NCBI GenBank assembly: GCA_902465115.1
Contig: CABQMC010000005.1
Span: 1 to 26,174 of the forward strand
DNA: 26,174 nt
Reading direction: 5' to 3'
DNA from: an uncultured Collinsella sp.
GTDB taxonomy: Bacteria; Actinomycetota; Coriobacteriia; Coriobacteriales; Coriobacteriaceae
The notes under the pieces were generated by a model that was not told the DNA's origin, did no database searches, and worked only from the letters and a program-made list of their open reading frames with translations. Each line of letters starts with the position of its first letter. Position 1 is the stretch's first letter. A program made the translations under genes and the position numbers. Shown here in pieces: positions 1 to 8,621 of this stretch.

Positions 1-1638
1 GCTGCGGTGTTTGCGGCACCCGAGCCCGCCGCGCCGGCGTTTCCCATAGCCCCGGCATCCGAGGTTGCGCCCGCGTCTACGCCGGCGCCCGAGGCAGGGC
101 CATCCCCCAAGGACGGCCCTGCAACCAAGACCCCGCAGTCTGTGCCCGCAAACGAGTCCGATGCCGTGACCGAGCCCGCCGCCCAGTCGCAAAACACGCC
201 CGCGCCGTCGCACTTTGCGACGCCCGAGCCTATAGACGTCAGCCCGCAAGATGACGAGTCGACCGCCCGCGTTTCCGAGGAGCCCGACTCCCCGGACACC
301 GGCGATTCCGAATCAAACGCCGAGACCGACACCGTCTCTCCCGGTGACACTGCCGAGATCGACGTTGCCGCCGTTGAGGCCAAGCTCAAAGACCCCGGCT
401 CGACCATGAGCTTTGAACCCCTAACCGAGGAGCGCATCGAGACCGACTCGACCTATGATGCCGGCACCACCACGCAACTCATGTGGGGCGCCCGCTCCGA
501 CGTTGGCTGCGTGCGCCCGCACAATGAGGATTCCTACCTGGTGCAGTCACCGCTCTTTTGCGTGTGCGACGGCATGGGCGGTCACGCTGCCGGCGAGGTA
601 GCCTCTTCCATCGCTGTCGAGACCATCGCCAAGACAGCTCCTCAGTCTGCCGACGCCGCACGCCTGGCGGCAGCCGTCGAGGCCGCCAACGCCGCCGTAA
701 TCGAGGCTGCCTTGAATGGCCTGGGCAAGCCCGGCATGGGCTGCACAGCCACTTGCGCCTATATCGAAAACGACACGCTCGCCATCGCCCACGTGGGCGA
801 CTCTCGCGCCTACCTGCTCCACGAGGGCACGCTCATCCGCGTGACCCGCGACCACTCCTACGTGGAGGAGCTCGTGGACGCTGGCGAGATCACGGCAGAC
901 GAGGCTCGCATCCACCCCAACCGTTCGGTCATCACCCGCGCACTGGGCTCGGACCCCGCCATGTATGCCGACCACTTCACTCTGCATATCGAGGAAGGCG
1001 ACCGCCTGATCCTGTGCTCCGACGGCCTCTCGAGCATGATTCCCGATAGCGATATCGAGAACATCGCCACGCAGTCCTCAACCGCGCAAATCTGCGTCGA
1101 CAACCTAGTGGACGCGGCGCTTGCCGCCGGCGGCCATGACAACGTGACCGTAGTAGTCGTTGACCTGGTTGACGATGGCGTTATGCGCGAGGCGCAACGC
1201 GTGCGTCGCCGCAACGTTACTATCGCCGCCATCCTGGCCCTCGTCTTTGTGCTGGCAGCTGGCATCTGGGCCTACACGGGTGTCACCGGCTCGTACTACC
1301 TGGGTACCTACCAGGGCAATGTCGCCGTCTGGCGCGGCCTGCCCGGCAAGCCGCTCGGACTCAAGCTCCACTGGCTCGAGAGCGAAACCAGCATCAAGCT
1401 GTCCGACCTGCCCGAAGACACGCAAAACCGCCTCAAGGCGGGCATTCCGCAAACAAGTGTCGACGATGCGCAGGACACGATATCCAAGTACCGCCACCAG
1501 ATCGACGAGGAGCAGACCCGCCAGGTGATCGACGCGCAAACGATTCGCGACAACACCAATCAGGGATCGACCTCCGAATCAGATTCCGAGAAAACCGCCG
1601 AACAGTCCGCCGAGGCCGAAGCCTCCGATAAGAATTAG
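1..1638 (+). CDS. PP2C-family Ser/Thr protein phosphatase, membrane-anchored (5' end outside window)
   Basis: Metal-dependent phosphatase that would reverse the action of the PASTA kinase encoded two genes downstream (PstP/PrpC role). The reading frame is open from the first base; a GTG at 7 is only an internal candidate, so the true start is probably upstream. Numbering from 7: a Pro/Ala/Glu-rich disordered region (1-155), then the PP2C domain with RPHNED, DGMGGH (D188), a GDSR motif (D265), SDGL (D339) and GGHDNVT (D378, N379), all metal-binding blocks intact. One membrane helix follows at about 404-424, then a hydrophilic tail of about 120 residues. The tail is therefore predicted extracytoplasmic and the catalytic domain cytoplasmic. 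It stops 16 bp before the SEDS-PBP start, so the two are probably cotranscribed. Family assignment is very secure; the N-terminus is not. Confidence 0.93.
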   Translation, partial: AAVFAAPEPAAPAFPIAPASEVAPASTPAPEAGPSPKDGPATKTPQSVPANESDAVTEPAAQSQNTPAPSHFATPEPIDVSPQDDESTARVSEEPDSPDTGDSESNAETDTVSPGDTAEIDVAAVEAKLKDPGSTMSFEPLTEERIETDSTYDAGTTTQLMWGARSDVGCVRPHNEDSYLVQSPLFCVCDGMGGHAAGEVASSIAVETIAKTAPQSADAARLAAAVEAANAAVIEAALNGLGKPGMGCTATCAYIENDTLAIAHVGDSRAYLLHEGTLIRVTRDHSYVEELVDAGEITADEARIHPNRSVITRALGSDPAMYADHFTLHIEEGDRLILCSDGLSSMIPDSDIENIATQSSTAQICVDNLVDAALAAGGHDNVTVVVVDLVDDGVMREAQRVRRRNVTIAAILALVFVLAAGIWAYTGVTGSYYLGTYQGNVAVWRGLPGKPLGLKLHWLESETSIKLSDLPEDTQNRLKAGIPQTSVDDAQDTISKYRHQIDEEQTRQVIDAQTIRDNTNQGSTSESDSEKTAEQSAEAEASDKN

Positions 1639-1654
1639 AAAGGGAGTGCCGCTT

Positions 1655-4525
1655 ATGAGTCGCCGCAACACCGAGCTGCTCTTGCTCATCGCCTCGGCGT
1701 TCCCCGTCATCCTGCTGTATGCGATGTACGTCCTCACCGCGGGCGCTGCCATCTCCTTTGAGACGCTCGCCGTACCGATCGGTCTCTTTGCCGCCTTTGC
1801 CGCGGCCCACATTGCCGTGCGCATCTTGGCGCCCGGTGCCGACCCCGCCATCCTGCCCATCGTATTTATACTTTCGGGCATCGGCATCACGTTCGTGACG
1901 CGTCTCGCCCCCGCTCTCGCCATCTCACAGCTCATCATCCTGTTCGTCTCGGTGGCCCTGATGGTGGGAACGCTCGCGTTGGTTAAGAACCTCGACGTGG
2001 TCATGCGCTACAAGTACACCTTTGGCATCATCGGCATCATTCTGCTGATGCTGCCTATCTTTATCGGCACCACGATCTCGGGCTCCAAGCTGTGGATTCG
2101 CATCGCGGGCTTTACCATCCAGCCCGGCGAGTTCGCCAAGGTCTTTATCGTCCTGTTCCTGGCCGGCTACCTGGCCGAGAACCGCGAGCTGCTCTCCATC
2201 TCCAACCGCAAGATCCTGGGCTTTAAGATCCCTCGCCTGCGACTGCTGCTGCCGCTGTTTGCCGTATGGGGCGTGTGCCTGCTCGTCGTCGTCTTCGAAC
2301 GCGATCTAGGCTCTGCCGTACTGTTCTATACCATCTTCTTGCTGATGCTCTACGTTGCCACGGGACGCTTTTCGTATGTCGTTATCGGCCTTGCGCTCTT
2401 AGCCGTTGGAGCCGTGGGCGCCTATAAGTTCCTATCGCACGTTCAGGTGCGTTTCCAGGTTTGGGTCGATCCGTTTAAGGACGCCCAGGGCCAGGGCTAC
2501 CAGATCGTCCAGTCGCTCTTCTCGCTCGCCGACGGCGGTCTGGTCGGCGTTGGCATCGGGAACGGCATGGCCAACAACATCCCCGTCGTCGAGTCCGACT
2601 TTATCTTCTCGGCTATCGGCGAGGAGATGGGCCTTTTGGGCGGCGGCGCCGTGCTCATCCTGTTTATGCTCTTTGCCGTGCGTGGCCTCACCACAGCTGC
2701 CCGCGCTAAATCCGACCTCGCCGCCTTTAGCGCCACCGGTCTTACGGCAGCCATCAGCTTCCAGGCCTTTTTGATCGTGGGCGGCGTCACCCGCCTGATC
2801 CCGCTGACCGGCGTCACTCTGCCCTTTATGAGCCAGGGCGGCTCCTCGCTGCTGGCGAGCTTTATCATCGTCGCGCTCCTGCTGCGCGCCGGTGACGAGG
2901 CGACCGGACGCGAGGCAGAGCTCACCGGCACCGGCACCATGGCCGCCATCACCGATGATCAGGTCGCATCGGCCGCCGCCCCGACGGGCACGCGCTTTGC
3001 CACCTCGTCTTCCTACGGCAGCGGTAGCCATTCCGTCGGCTCGCGCATGCGTCGTCGCCTGCTCGACACGCCTGAATCCGGTGTGCTCGGCCGCGTTGCG
3101 CTTGCCAACCGTCTAACTCGTGCGGTGCTCGCCTTTACGGCGCTGTTCGCCATCCTTATCGGCAACCTCACCTATGTCCAGGTCATCAAGGCCAAGGACT
3201 ATCAGGACATGCCGACCAACAACCACACCATCGCCCGCTCCAAGTACATCCAGCGTGGCTCCATCATCACGTCCGACGGCGTGACACTAGCCGAGTCGCT
3301 GCAACAGGAGGACGGCACCTACGCCCGTTCCTACCCCAACGGCAACATGGCCGCGCACGTGGTGGGCTACGTGAGCCAGCAATACGGCACCGCCGGCATC
3401 GAGAGCGTCATGAACGATACGCTCACCGGCTCCAAGGATTACTCCAGCTGGAACAACGCCATCGCGTCGCTCGCGGGACAGACACAGCCGGGCAATACTG
3501 CCAAGCTCACCATCGACTCGCGCATCCAGACGGCTGCCGAGCAGGCGCTCAAGGGCTTTAAGGGCGCTGTGGTGGTCATGGATCCGCGTACCGGTGCGGT
3601 CCTTGCGTGCGCGAGCTCGCCCACCTACGACAACACCAACATCGATGCCCTGATGCAGTCGGGCGGTGGCGAGGACGGCTCCATGTACGATCGCGCCATG
3701 GACGCGCTCTACACCCCGGGCTCGACCTTTAAGGTCGTCACACTCTCCGCGGCGCTCGAAACCGGCACCGCCAGCCTTACCAGCACGTACCAGGCGCCCG
3801 GCTCCATGGATATTGGCAACGCACCGGTCACCAACTCTGCCAACGAGAGCTACGGCACCATCAGCCTGCAGCAGGCCTTCGCCGTGTCATCTAACGTCGT
3901 CTTTGGCCAGGTGGCCAACGAGGTCGGCGCCAACTCGCTGGTACAGTTTGCCAACGCCTTTGGCTATGGGCAAAAGCTGGGTCAGGACCTTACCGCCGCG
4001 GCCTCCATCATGGCCGACCCGTCGCTTATGACCGAGTGGGAGACCGCTTGGGCAGGCGCCGGCCAGCCCGTCGGCATGGACCACACGCCTGGCCCGCAGA
4101 CCACTGTCATGCAGAATTGCGTGATTGCTGCCGCTATCGCCAACAGCGGCGTGGTCATGGACCCGTTCTTTGTGTCCCAGATACTCGCCCCGGACGGAAC
4201 CGTGGTTAAGACCACGCAGTCCCGCTCGCTGGGCCAGGCTGTCAGCTCCGCCACGGCCGACCAGGTCAAGCAGGCCATGCTCGCCGTCGTCCAGTCCGGT
4301 ACCGGCACCGATGCCCAGATTCCGGGCGTCAAGGTTGCCGGCAAGACCGGTTCGGCTGAGACCGGCGGCACCAACGTCAACTCTATGTTTGTTGGCTTTG
4401 CACCTTACGATTCACCCACGGTCGCCATCTCGGTGGCCCTGGAGGATTACGACAAACACGACGTCGAGGCGGCCAAGATTGCCGGCATCGTCCTGACCGC
4501 GGCACTCGCCGCACAGGGAGCGTGA
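1655..4525 (+). CDS. SEDS glycosyltransferase (RodA/FtsW) fused to class B penicillin-binding protein
   Basis: One 956-residue protein that should both polymerise and crosslink peptidoglycan from lipid II. Residues 1 to about 415 are a polytopic SEDS domain with the conserved DFIFSAIGEE segment (D315, matching the catalytic Asp region of RodA) and PFMSQGGSS (390-398). A hydrophilic linker of about 75 residues leads to a single helix at about 489-511, the usual PBP anchor. The transpeptidase domain has STFK (S690, nucleophile), SSN (S745-N747) and KTGSAE (K897). All catalytic blocks of both enzymes are present. I chose ATG 1655 because AAAGGGAG precedes it; an upstream in-frame GTG at 1646 overlaps that ribosome site. 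In Mycobacterium rodA and pbpA are adjacent separate genes in this locus; here they are one frame. Whether it serves elongation (RodA-like) or division (FtsW-like) is not decidable from sequence; the locus favours RodA-like. Confidence 0.94.
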   Translation: MSRRNTELLLLIASAFPVILLYAMYVLTAGAAISFETLAVPIGLFAAFAAAHIAVRILAPGADPAILPIVFILSGIGITFVTRLAPALAISQLIILFVSVALMVGTLALVKNLDVVMRYKYTFGIIGIILLMLPIFIGTTISGSKLWIRIAGFTIQPGEFAKVFIVLFLAGYLAENRELLSISNRKILGFKIPRLRLLLPLFAVWGVCLLVVVFERDLGSAVLFYTIFLLMLYVATGRFSYVVIGLALLAVGAVGAYKFLSHVQVRFQVWVDPFKDAQGQGYQIVQSLFSLADGGLVGVGIGNGMANNIPVVESDFIFSAIGEEMGLLGGGAVLILFMLFAVRGLTTAARAKSDLAAFSATGLTAAISFQAFLIVGGVTRLIPLTGVTLPFMSQGGSSLLASFIIVALLLRAGDEATGREAELTGTGTMAAITDDQVASAAAPTGTRFATSSSYGSGSHSVGSRMRRRLLDTPESGVLGRVALANRLTRAVLAFTALFAILIGNLTYVQVIKAKDYQDMPTNNHTIARSKYIQRGSIITSDGVTLAESLQQEDGTYARSYPNGNMAAHVVGYVSQQYGTAGIESVMNDTLTGSKDYSSWNNAIASLAGQTQPGNTAKLTIDSRIQTAAEQALKGFKGAVVVMDPRTGAVLACASSPTYDNTNIDALMQSGGGEDGSMYDRAMDALYTPGSTFKVVTLSAALETGTASLTSTYQAPGSMDIGNAPVTNSANESYGTISLQQAFAVSSNVVFGQVANEVGANSLVQFANAFGYGQKLGQDLTAAASIMADPSLMTEWETAWAGAGQPVGMDHTPGPQTTVMQNCVIAAAIANSGVVMDPFFVSQILAPDGTVVKTTQSRSLGQAVSSATADQVKQAMLAVVQSGTGTDAQIPGVKVAGKTGSAETGGTNVNSMFVGFAPYDSPTVAISVALEDYDKHDVEAAKIAGIVLTAALAAQGA

Positions 4526-4657
4526 TGCCCGTGATCAAGGCGGATACTTGGGGCACGCCGCGGCCGATGAGCTAGCGGCAATGCGCCACGCGGCCCCAGC
4601 GGCCACACATTTGGTACTACACACATCGTTGAGCGAATAGTTATGTTAGGAGCAGGA

Positions 4658-6619
4658 ATGGAACAGAGGGTCCTCGGGGGAAGATACCTCCTCAAGGATA
4701 AGGTGGGAACGGGCGGTATGGCGACCGTCTTCCGTGCACAGGATCAGGTCCTCGACCGCACGGTTGCCGTCAAGATCATGCTGCCGCAGTATGCCGGCGA
4801 CGCCACCTTCGCCGCCCGCTTTAAGCAGGAGGCCCAGGCAGCGGCCGGCCTGTCCTCCCCCTATATCGTGGGCGTCTACGACTGGGGCAAGGACGGCGAC
4901 ACCTATTACATCGTCATGGAGTACCTGCGCGGTACCGACCTGAAGAGCGGCATCAAGAGCCACGGCGCCCTCGATCCCAAGAAGGTCGCACAGATCGGCT
5001 CGCAGATCAGCTCCGCGCTTTCGGTCGCACACAAGCACGAGATCATCCACCGCGACATTAAGCCGCAAAACATCATGGTGCTGCCCGACGGCAACATCAA
5101 GGTCATGGATTTTGGCATCGCACGCGCCAAGAACAGCCACCTCACGCAAGACAACAACGTGCTGGGAACCGCCCACTACGTCAGCCCCGAGCAGACCCGC
5201 GGTCAGGACCTCGGCCCCACCTCGGATATCTACTCGCTGGGCGTCGTGATGTACGAGTGCGCCACCGGCCGCGTTCCCTTTGACGGTGACGACGCCATCT
5301 CGGTCGCACTCAAGCAGGTCAACGAGCTGCCTATTCCGCCGAGCCAGATCAACTCCGGTGTCGACGCCGACCTTGAGCGCATCATCCTCAAGTGCATGGA
5401 GAAAGACCCGGCAAACCGCTTCCAGACCGCCGACGAGCTGCGTCAGGTGCTCAACAGCTACCTGTCGGGCCGTGCCGTCAACGTCTCGGAGCCCACGCGC
5501 ATCATCGGTGCCCCCGGTGAGCTGGGCGCCACCATGACTCGCGAGCTTTCCGATCAGACGCGCGCCATGGTGCGTCCCGTCTCGGGCGTGAGCGGCCAGA
5601 ATACCACCCGTAGCTCGGTTTCGGGCTCCACCGGCTCCTACGAGGTCGAAGAGCCCAAATCCAACAAGAACAAGATCATCGCCGCCGTGGTGGCAGCCGT
5701 TGCCGTCATCGGCATCGTGGTGGCCTTTGCCACAGGACTCTTTGGCGGCGAGCAGGTCACCGTTCCCGATGTACTGGGCAAGGACCAGCAGACTGCCGTC
5801 GAGCTGATCAAGGAAGCCGGCCTCGAGGTCGGCACCATCGACCAAAGCTACAACGACGATGTCGACGAGGGCAAGGTCGCCGAGCAGACGCCCAACGGCA
5901 ACACCAAGAAGGCCAAGGGCACTAAGGTGAACCTGGTAATCTCCAAGGGCCCCAAGCCCTCCGAGAAGGTTGAGGTTCCCCAGCTTGTCGGCCTGACCAA
6001 GGACCAGGCCGAGGCCGCGCTGGCAAGCGTTGGCCTGAAGGGCAACGCCTCCGAGGAGGCCAACGAGGCCGATGAGGGCCAGGTCTTTGAGCAGGGCACC
6101 GATGCCGGTAAGGAAGTCGCGAAGGGCACGACCATCTCGTACAAGGTCTCGAGCGGCCCGGATACCACGTCCGTCCCCGACCTGACCGACATGACCGAGG
6201 CCCAGGCGCGCAACGCCCTCGATATGGCAGGCTTTGGCGTCGACGTGAGCTACCAGGAGAACGACTCGGTTACCGAGGGCACCGTGATCAGCTGGAACCC
6301 CAGCGGCAAGCAGAAGCCCGGCGCCACGATTACCGTCGTCATTGCCAAGAAGTCCGGCAAGGCCACCGTCCCGGGCAACCTGTACGGCAAGAGCATTTCC
6401 GCCGCCGTTACCGCGCTCAACAACGCCGGTTTCTATAACATCGGCTTCTGTGACCAGAACGGCAATCCCGTGAGCGGTAACGAGGATGCCACCGTTACGG
6501 GCGTCTCCCCCACCGGCAAGCAGTCCACCGACAGCACGATCACGCTAACAGTCGCACTTTCTGGCTCGGGTTCGGGCTCTGGCTCGGGCACGGGCGACGA
6601 TTCCGGTACGACCAACTAG
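4658..6619 (+). CDS. pknB: PASTA-domain Ser/Thr protein kinase (PknB type)
   Basis: Membrane kinase that senses muropeptides or lipid II outside the cell and phosphorylates growth and division proteins. Start ATG 4658 has TTAGGAG five bases upstream; the in-frame ATG 4643 lacks one. From 4658: glycine loop GTGGMATVF, K39 (VAVKI), HRDIKPQN with D133, DFG D151, activation segment GTAHYVSPEQT, then a juxtamembrane linker, a helix at about 340-362, and four PASTA repeats at about 367-432, 438-502, 504-564 and 568-640. A Ser-Gly tail (GSGSGSGSG) ends the protein. All kinase catalytic residues are intact. It lies 132 bp after the SEDS-PBP fusion, and a strong terminator follows. The upstream phosphatase is its expected antagonist. 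The symbol follows the domain architecture. Confidence 0.95.
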   Translation: MEQRVLGGRYLLKDKVGTGGMATVFRAQDQVLDRTVAVKIMLPQYAGDATFAARFKQEAQAAAGLSSPYIVGVYDWGKDGDTYYIVMEYLRGTDLKSGIKSHGALDPKKVAQIGSQISSALSVAHKHEIIHRDIKPQNIMVLPDGNIKVMDFGIARAKNSHLTQDNNVLGTAHYVSPEQTRGQDLGPTSDIYSLGVVMYECATGRVPFDGDDAISVALKQVNELPIPPSQINSGVDADLERIILKCMEKDPANRFQTADELRQVLNSYLSGRAVNVSEPTRIIGAPGELGATMTRELSDQTRAMVRPVSGVSGQNTTRSSVSGSTGSYEVEEPKSNKNKIIAAVVAAVAVIGIVVAFATGLFGGEQVTVPDVLGKDQQTAVELIKEAGLEVGTIDQSYNDDVDEGKVAEQTPNGNTKKAKGTKVNLVISKGPKPSEKVEVPQLVGLTKDQAEAALASVGLKGNASEEANEADEGQVFEQGTDAGKEVAKGTTISYKVSSGPDTTSVPDLTDMTEAQARNALDMAGFGVDVSYQENDSVTEGTVISWNPSGKQKPGATITVVIAKKSGKATVPGNLYGKSISAAVTALNNAGFYNIGFCDQNGNPVSGNEDATVTGVSPTGKQSTDSTITLTVALSGSGSGSGSGTGDDSGTTN

Positions 6620-6671
6620 TCGCCACCCCACCGCTCATCACGGCTTTCGCCGCAAACATATTCGCTCACAG

Positions 6672-6710
6672 GCGCCCGCTTGCTCCCCCAGCAAGCGGGC
6701 GCTTTCTTTA
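6672..6710 (+). terminator. Intrinsic terminator after the kinase gene
   Basis: Perfect 13-bp stem (GCGCCCGCTTGCT, 6672-6684, with 6690-6702), a CCCCC loop and a TTTCTTTAT tail. It closes the phosphatase/SEDS-PBP/kinase operon. Confidence 0.92.
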
Positions 6711-6740
6711 TCTGAAGCAGCGAATACTACGACATGCCTT

Positions 6741-6811
6741 AAACCAGAAGAGCCCGGCACCGTAGCGGTACCGGGCTCGATATTCCTCTGGTGCCCCCGG
6801 GCGGATTCGAA
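6741..6811 (-). repeat. Older tRNA-Arg 3'-end remnant with its own terminator
   Basis: Read on the minus strand, 6811-6788 is 24 bases identical to the T-loop/acceptor/CCA end of tRNA-Arg(CCU), the match breaking off at 6812. It is followed by a terminator hairpin (GAGCCCGG...CCGGGCTC, 6750-6778, with ACCG/CGGT inside) and the tail TTCTGGTTT (6749-6741). The arrangement is the same as at 6876-6964 and 21656-21750, so it looks like the scar of an earlier integration at this tRNA. Confidence 0.75.
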
Positions 6812-6837
6812 AACTCCCCCGCAGGGAAATTGGTGAC

Positions 6838-6875
6838 GCGGGTGTCGACGGCTCGAATCCGCCGGCAGCTCCCAC
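6838..6875 (+). repeat. Inverted tRNA/tmRNA-like 3' fragment
   Basis: The 26 bases at 6838-6863 match the T-arm part of tRNA-Arg(CCU) in the opposite orientation with one mismatch (CTCGAAT in place of TTCGAAT). They continue into GGCAGCTCCCACA, which does not match that tRNA. The preceding GACGCGGGT and following CAGCTCC recall a tmRNA 3' end, but no matching 5' half is present. It is a fragment, not a gene. Confidence 0.5.
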
Positions 6876-6908
6876 AAACCAGAAACGGCGCCGCTCTCGC
6901 GACGCCGT
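6876..6908 (-). terminator. Terminator hairpin of the second tRNA-Arg remnant
   Basis: Minus-strand stem ACGGCG/CGCCGT continuing into CGC/GCG with a GAGA loop, then TTCTGGTTT (6884-6876). It lies directly downstream of the tRNA-like att copy on the minus strand. Confidence 0.65.
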
Positions 6909-6917
6909 CATAATCTT

Positions 6918-6964
6918 CTGGTGCCCCCGGGCGGATTCGAACCGTCGACACCCGCTTTAGGAGA
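6918..6964 (-). repeat. Left attachment site (47-bp direct repeat, tRNA-Arg 3' part)
   Basis: Identical over 47 bp to 21704-21750. Contains the anticodon-loop side, T-arm, acceptor and CCA of tRNA-Arg(CCU), but the 5' half of a tRNA is missing here. Identity stops at 6965 (T versus G). It lies about 190 bp from the integrase start, as expected for an integration junction. Confidence 0.9.
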
Positions 6965-7155
6965 TATGATTTAATGCTACCCCCTACCATTCATCAAGCA
7001 TCATTGAACATCATATAACCGCAGATAAACATAGCAGTTTGTGTCTTTTGCCTCCGGTAGCTGCGCCTACGCTTTTACAAACATATTACTAACAGCTTTA
7101 GCTAAACTGCACTCAATGAATTGTTGAAAACTATTCAAAGAAACGGAGCGCAAAG

Positions 7156-8403
7156 ATGTCAGAACAGCCACTAATTAGCGGAAGAGGCACGTGTTGGAAA
7201 GACAAGAGATCACCTAACACCTATCGCTATTATTTTTCCCTTGGAGTCAAGGACCCTAAGACGGGGCGCTACAAACGATCCCCAACTTATACAGTTCGTT
7301 GCAAGACTAAAACAGAAGCTAAGGCTGCAATGCAGGCCAAGCTGGCTGAAATCAACTCCTCTGGCACGATCACTAAAACTAAAAAGCCCACTTTGCTTGC
7401 GTCCTACTGCTGGGCCTTTCATGAAAATAGGGACACCGAGCTTGCGCCAACGAGCTATGAAAGAGAAGCGTACGATTGCAGGCATATCGAAGACCTATTC
7501 GGTGCGTTTCAGACAATTGAGGGGCTAACTCCCGATCTAATCGAAGAAACATATGCCGAAGCTCGTCGTACGGGAAAATACAAACCATCAGAGCTTGTAC
7601 GAATCAATGCGAAGCTGCGTCAGATTTTGTCGAATGCAGTCGCAAAGAGAATAATTGACCGAAACCCCTGCGCTACCGTTCATGTTCGCAGACCACGCAA
7701 CAAAAGAGAATCACTGACAATCGACCAAGTAGCTACCCTATGTACACGTCTTCAACACATTGAGCTCACCGCCGAAGCTGTTGGTACACTAGTACTAGTG
7801 TATACGGGTATGCGGAAAGGCGAGATGCTGGGCCTCGAATGGCGCGATTGGGACCCTGCCAATAAAACCTTGAAAATTGACAGGCAGTACACCAACGACC
7901 ATGAACTGAGGGCACCCAAGTCACAAGAAAGCCAACGCAAAATTCCCGTTGGAGAAACCTTGGCCGAACGTCTTCAATCATGGTCAGCCATACAAAAAGA
8001 GCTCCTGGCCTCTCTGGGGCTGTCCCAGACTGGCAGCACTCCCATCATTAGCGATATTGCTGTCGAGCAAGGGATCCCTACTGTCTGTCACATGAAAAAC
8101 TACATCTTCAACCATTGGTTTCGCGATTTCGCAGTTAGCTGCAATCTTGGAATCTATGAGCCGAACAATTCGACTGGCGGAAAACTATATAAGGGCATCT
8201 GCCCGCATCAGCTCAGGCATTGTGTAAGCACTTTTATGCTGGCGAACGGATCGGACGTTAGAAGCGTGCAAGGTATTCTTGGCCACGCGGACCCCAATAT
8301 CACGCTCAAAACGTATACAAGCCTCGTTCAACAATCAGAAATAAAAGCAGTTAAAGGCTACGAAGCCTTCATCAACGCCTATATACAGAGAAGCGAGAAA
8401 TAG
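7156..8403 (+). CDS. int: Tyrosine site-specific recombinase (integrase)
   Basis: Catalyses integration and excision at the tRNA-Arg att sites. 415 residues: an N-terminal arm-binding-like region (about 10-65, RYYFSLGVKDPKTGRYKRS), a core-binding helical domain (about 70-170) and the catalytic domain. Catalytic residues visible: R220 in YTGMRKGE, H351/R354 in HQLRH, H377 in GHADP and the nucleophile Y387 in TLKTYTS. The lysine probably lies in SQESQRKIPV. ATG 7156 has GGAG about 10 bases upstream. The gene is AT-richer than the chromosomal genes. No frameshift or missing residue, so it should be active. Direct repeats near the right end (21413-21572) are candidate arm sites. Confidence 0.95.
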   Translation: MSEQPLISGRGTCWKDKRSPNTYRYYFSLGVKDPKTGRYKRSPTYTVRCKTKTEAKAAMQAKLAEINSSGTITKTKKPTLLASYCWAFHENRDTELAPTSYEREAYDCRHIEDLFGAFQTIEGLTPDLIEETYAEARRTGKYKPSELVRINAKLRQILSNAVAKRIIDRNPCATVHVRRPRNKRESLTIDQVATLCTRLQHIELTAEAVGTLVLVYTGMRKGEMLGLEWRDWDPANKTLKIDRQYTNDHELRAPKSQESQRKIPVGETLAERLQSWSAIQKELLASLGLSQTGSTPIISDIAVEQGIPTVCHMKNYIFNHWFRDFAVSCNLGIYEPNNSTGGKLYKGICPHQLRHCVSTFMLANGSDVRSVQGILGHADPNITLKTYTSLVQQSEIKAVKGYEAFINAYIQRSEK

Positions 8404-8437
8404 CATGTTTTTCATTCATCGTTTATTTCATAATATT

Positions 8438-8455
8438 ACGGTACTATAATACCGT
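8438..8455. promoter_or_regulatory. Perfect dyad containing a TATAAT box
   Basis: ACGGTA (8438-8443), a CTATAA loop and TACCGT (8450-8455), just after the integrase. TATAAT (8445-8450) sits inside the dyad, so this may be a rightward promoter for the two HTH genes with an operator over the -10 box. A weak terminator is the alternative, but the T-tract is only three bases. Confidence 0.4.
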
Positions 8456-8547
8456 TTCCGCAGGTAGATGCTTTATTTGATTGACATCTAATGAGTTTTA
8501 ATACATGCTAAAGCTGTCAGATGGCTACGCATGTAGTCATAGAAACC

Positions 8548-8599
8548 GGCCCCCCAAGTGCTTATGAACCTGGTACGTCTTACAAGCACAGGGAGGGCC
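8548..8599. other. Imperfect stem-loop upstream of the small HTH gene
   Basis: GGCCCCCCAAGTGCTT (8548-8563) pairs imperfectly with AAGCACAGGGAGGGCC (8584-8599). No T-tract follows on either strand, so it is not an obvious terminator. It lies in the long leader of the 8622 gene and could be regulatory RNA structure or a protein-binding site. Confidence 0.4.
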
Positions 8600-8621
8600 C
8601 TCATTGAAAGGATAGCTCATC

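Noticed and set aside
6776..6870. A complete second tRNA gene
   Set aside because: Only 3'-end pieces in opposing orientation are present; no D arm or anticodon arm can be folded.
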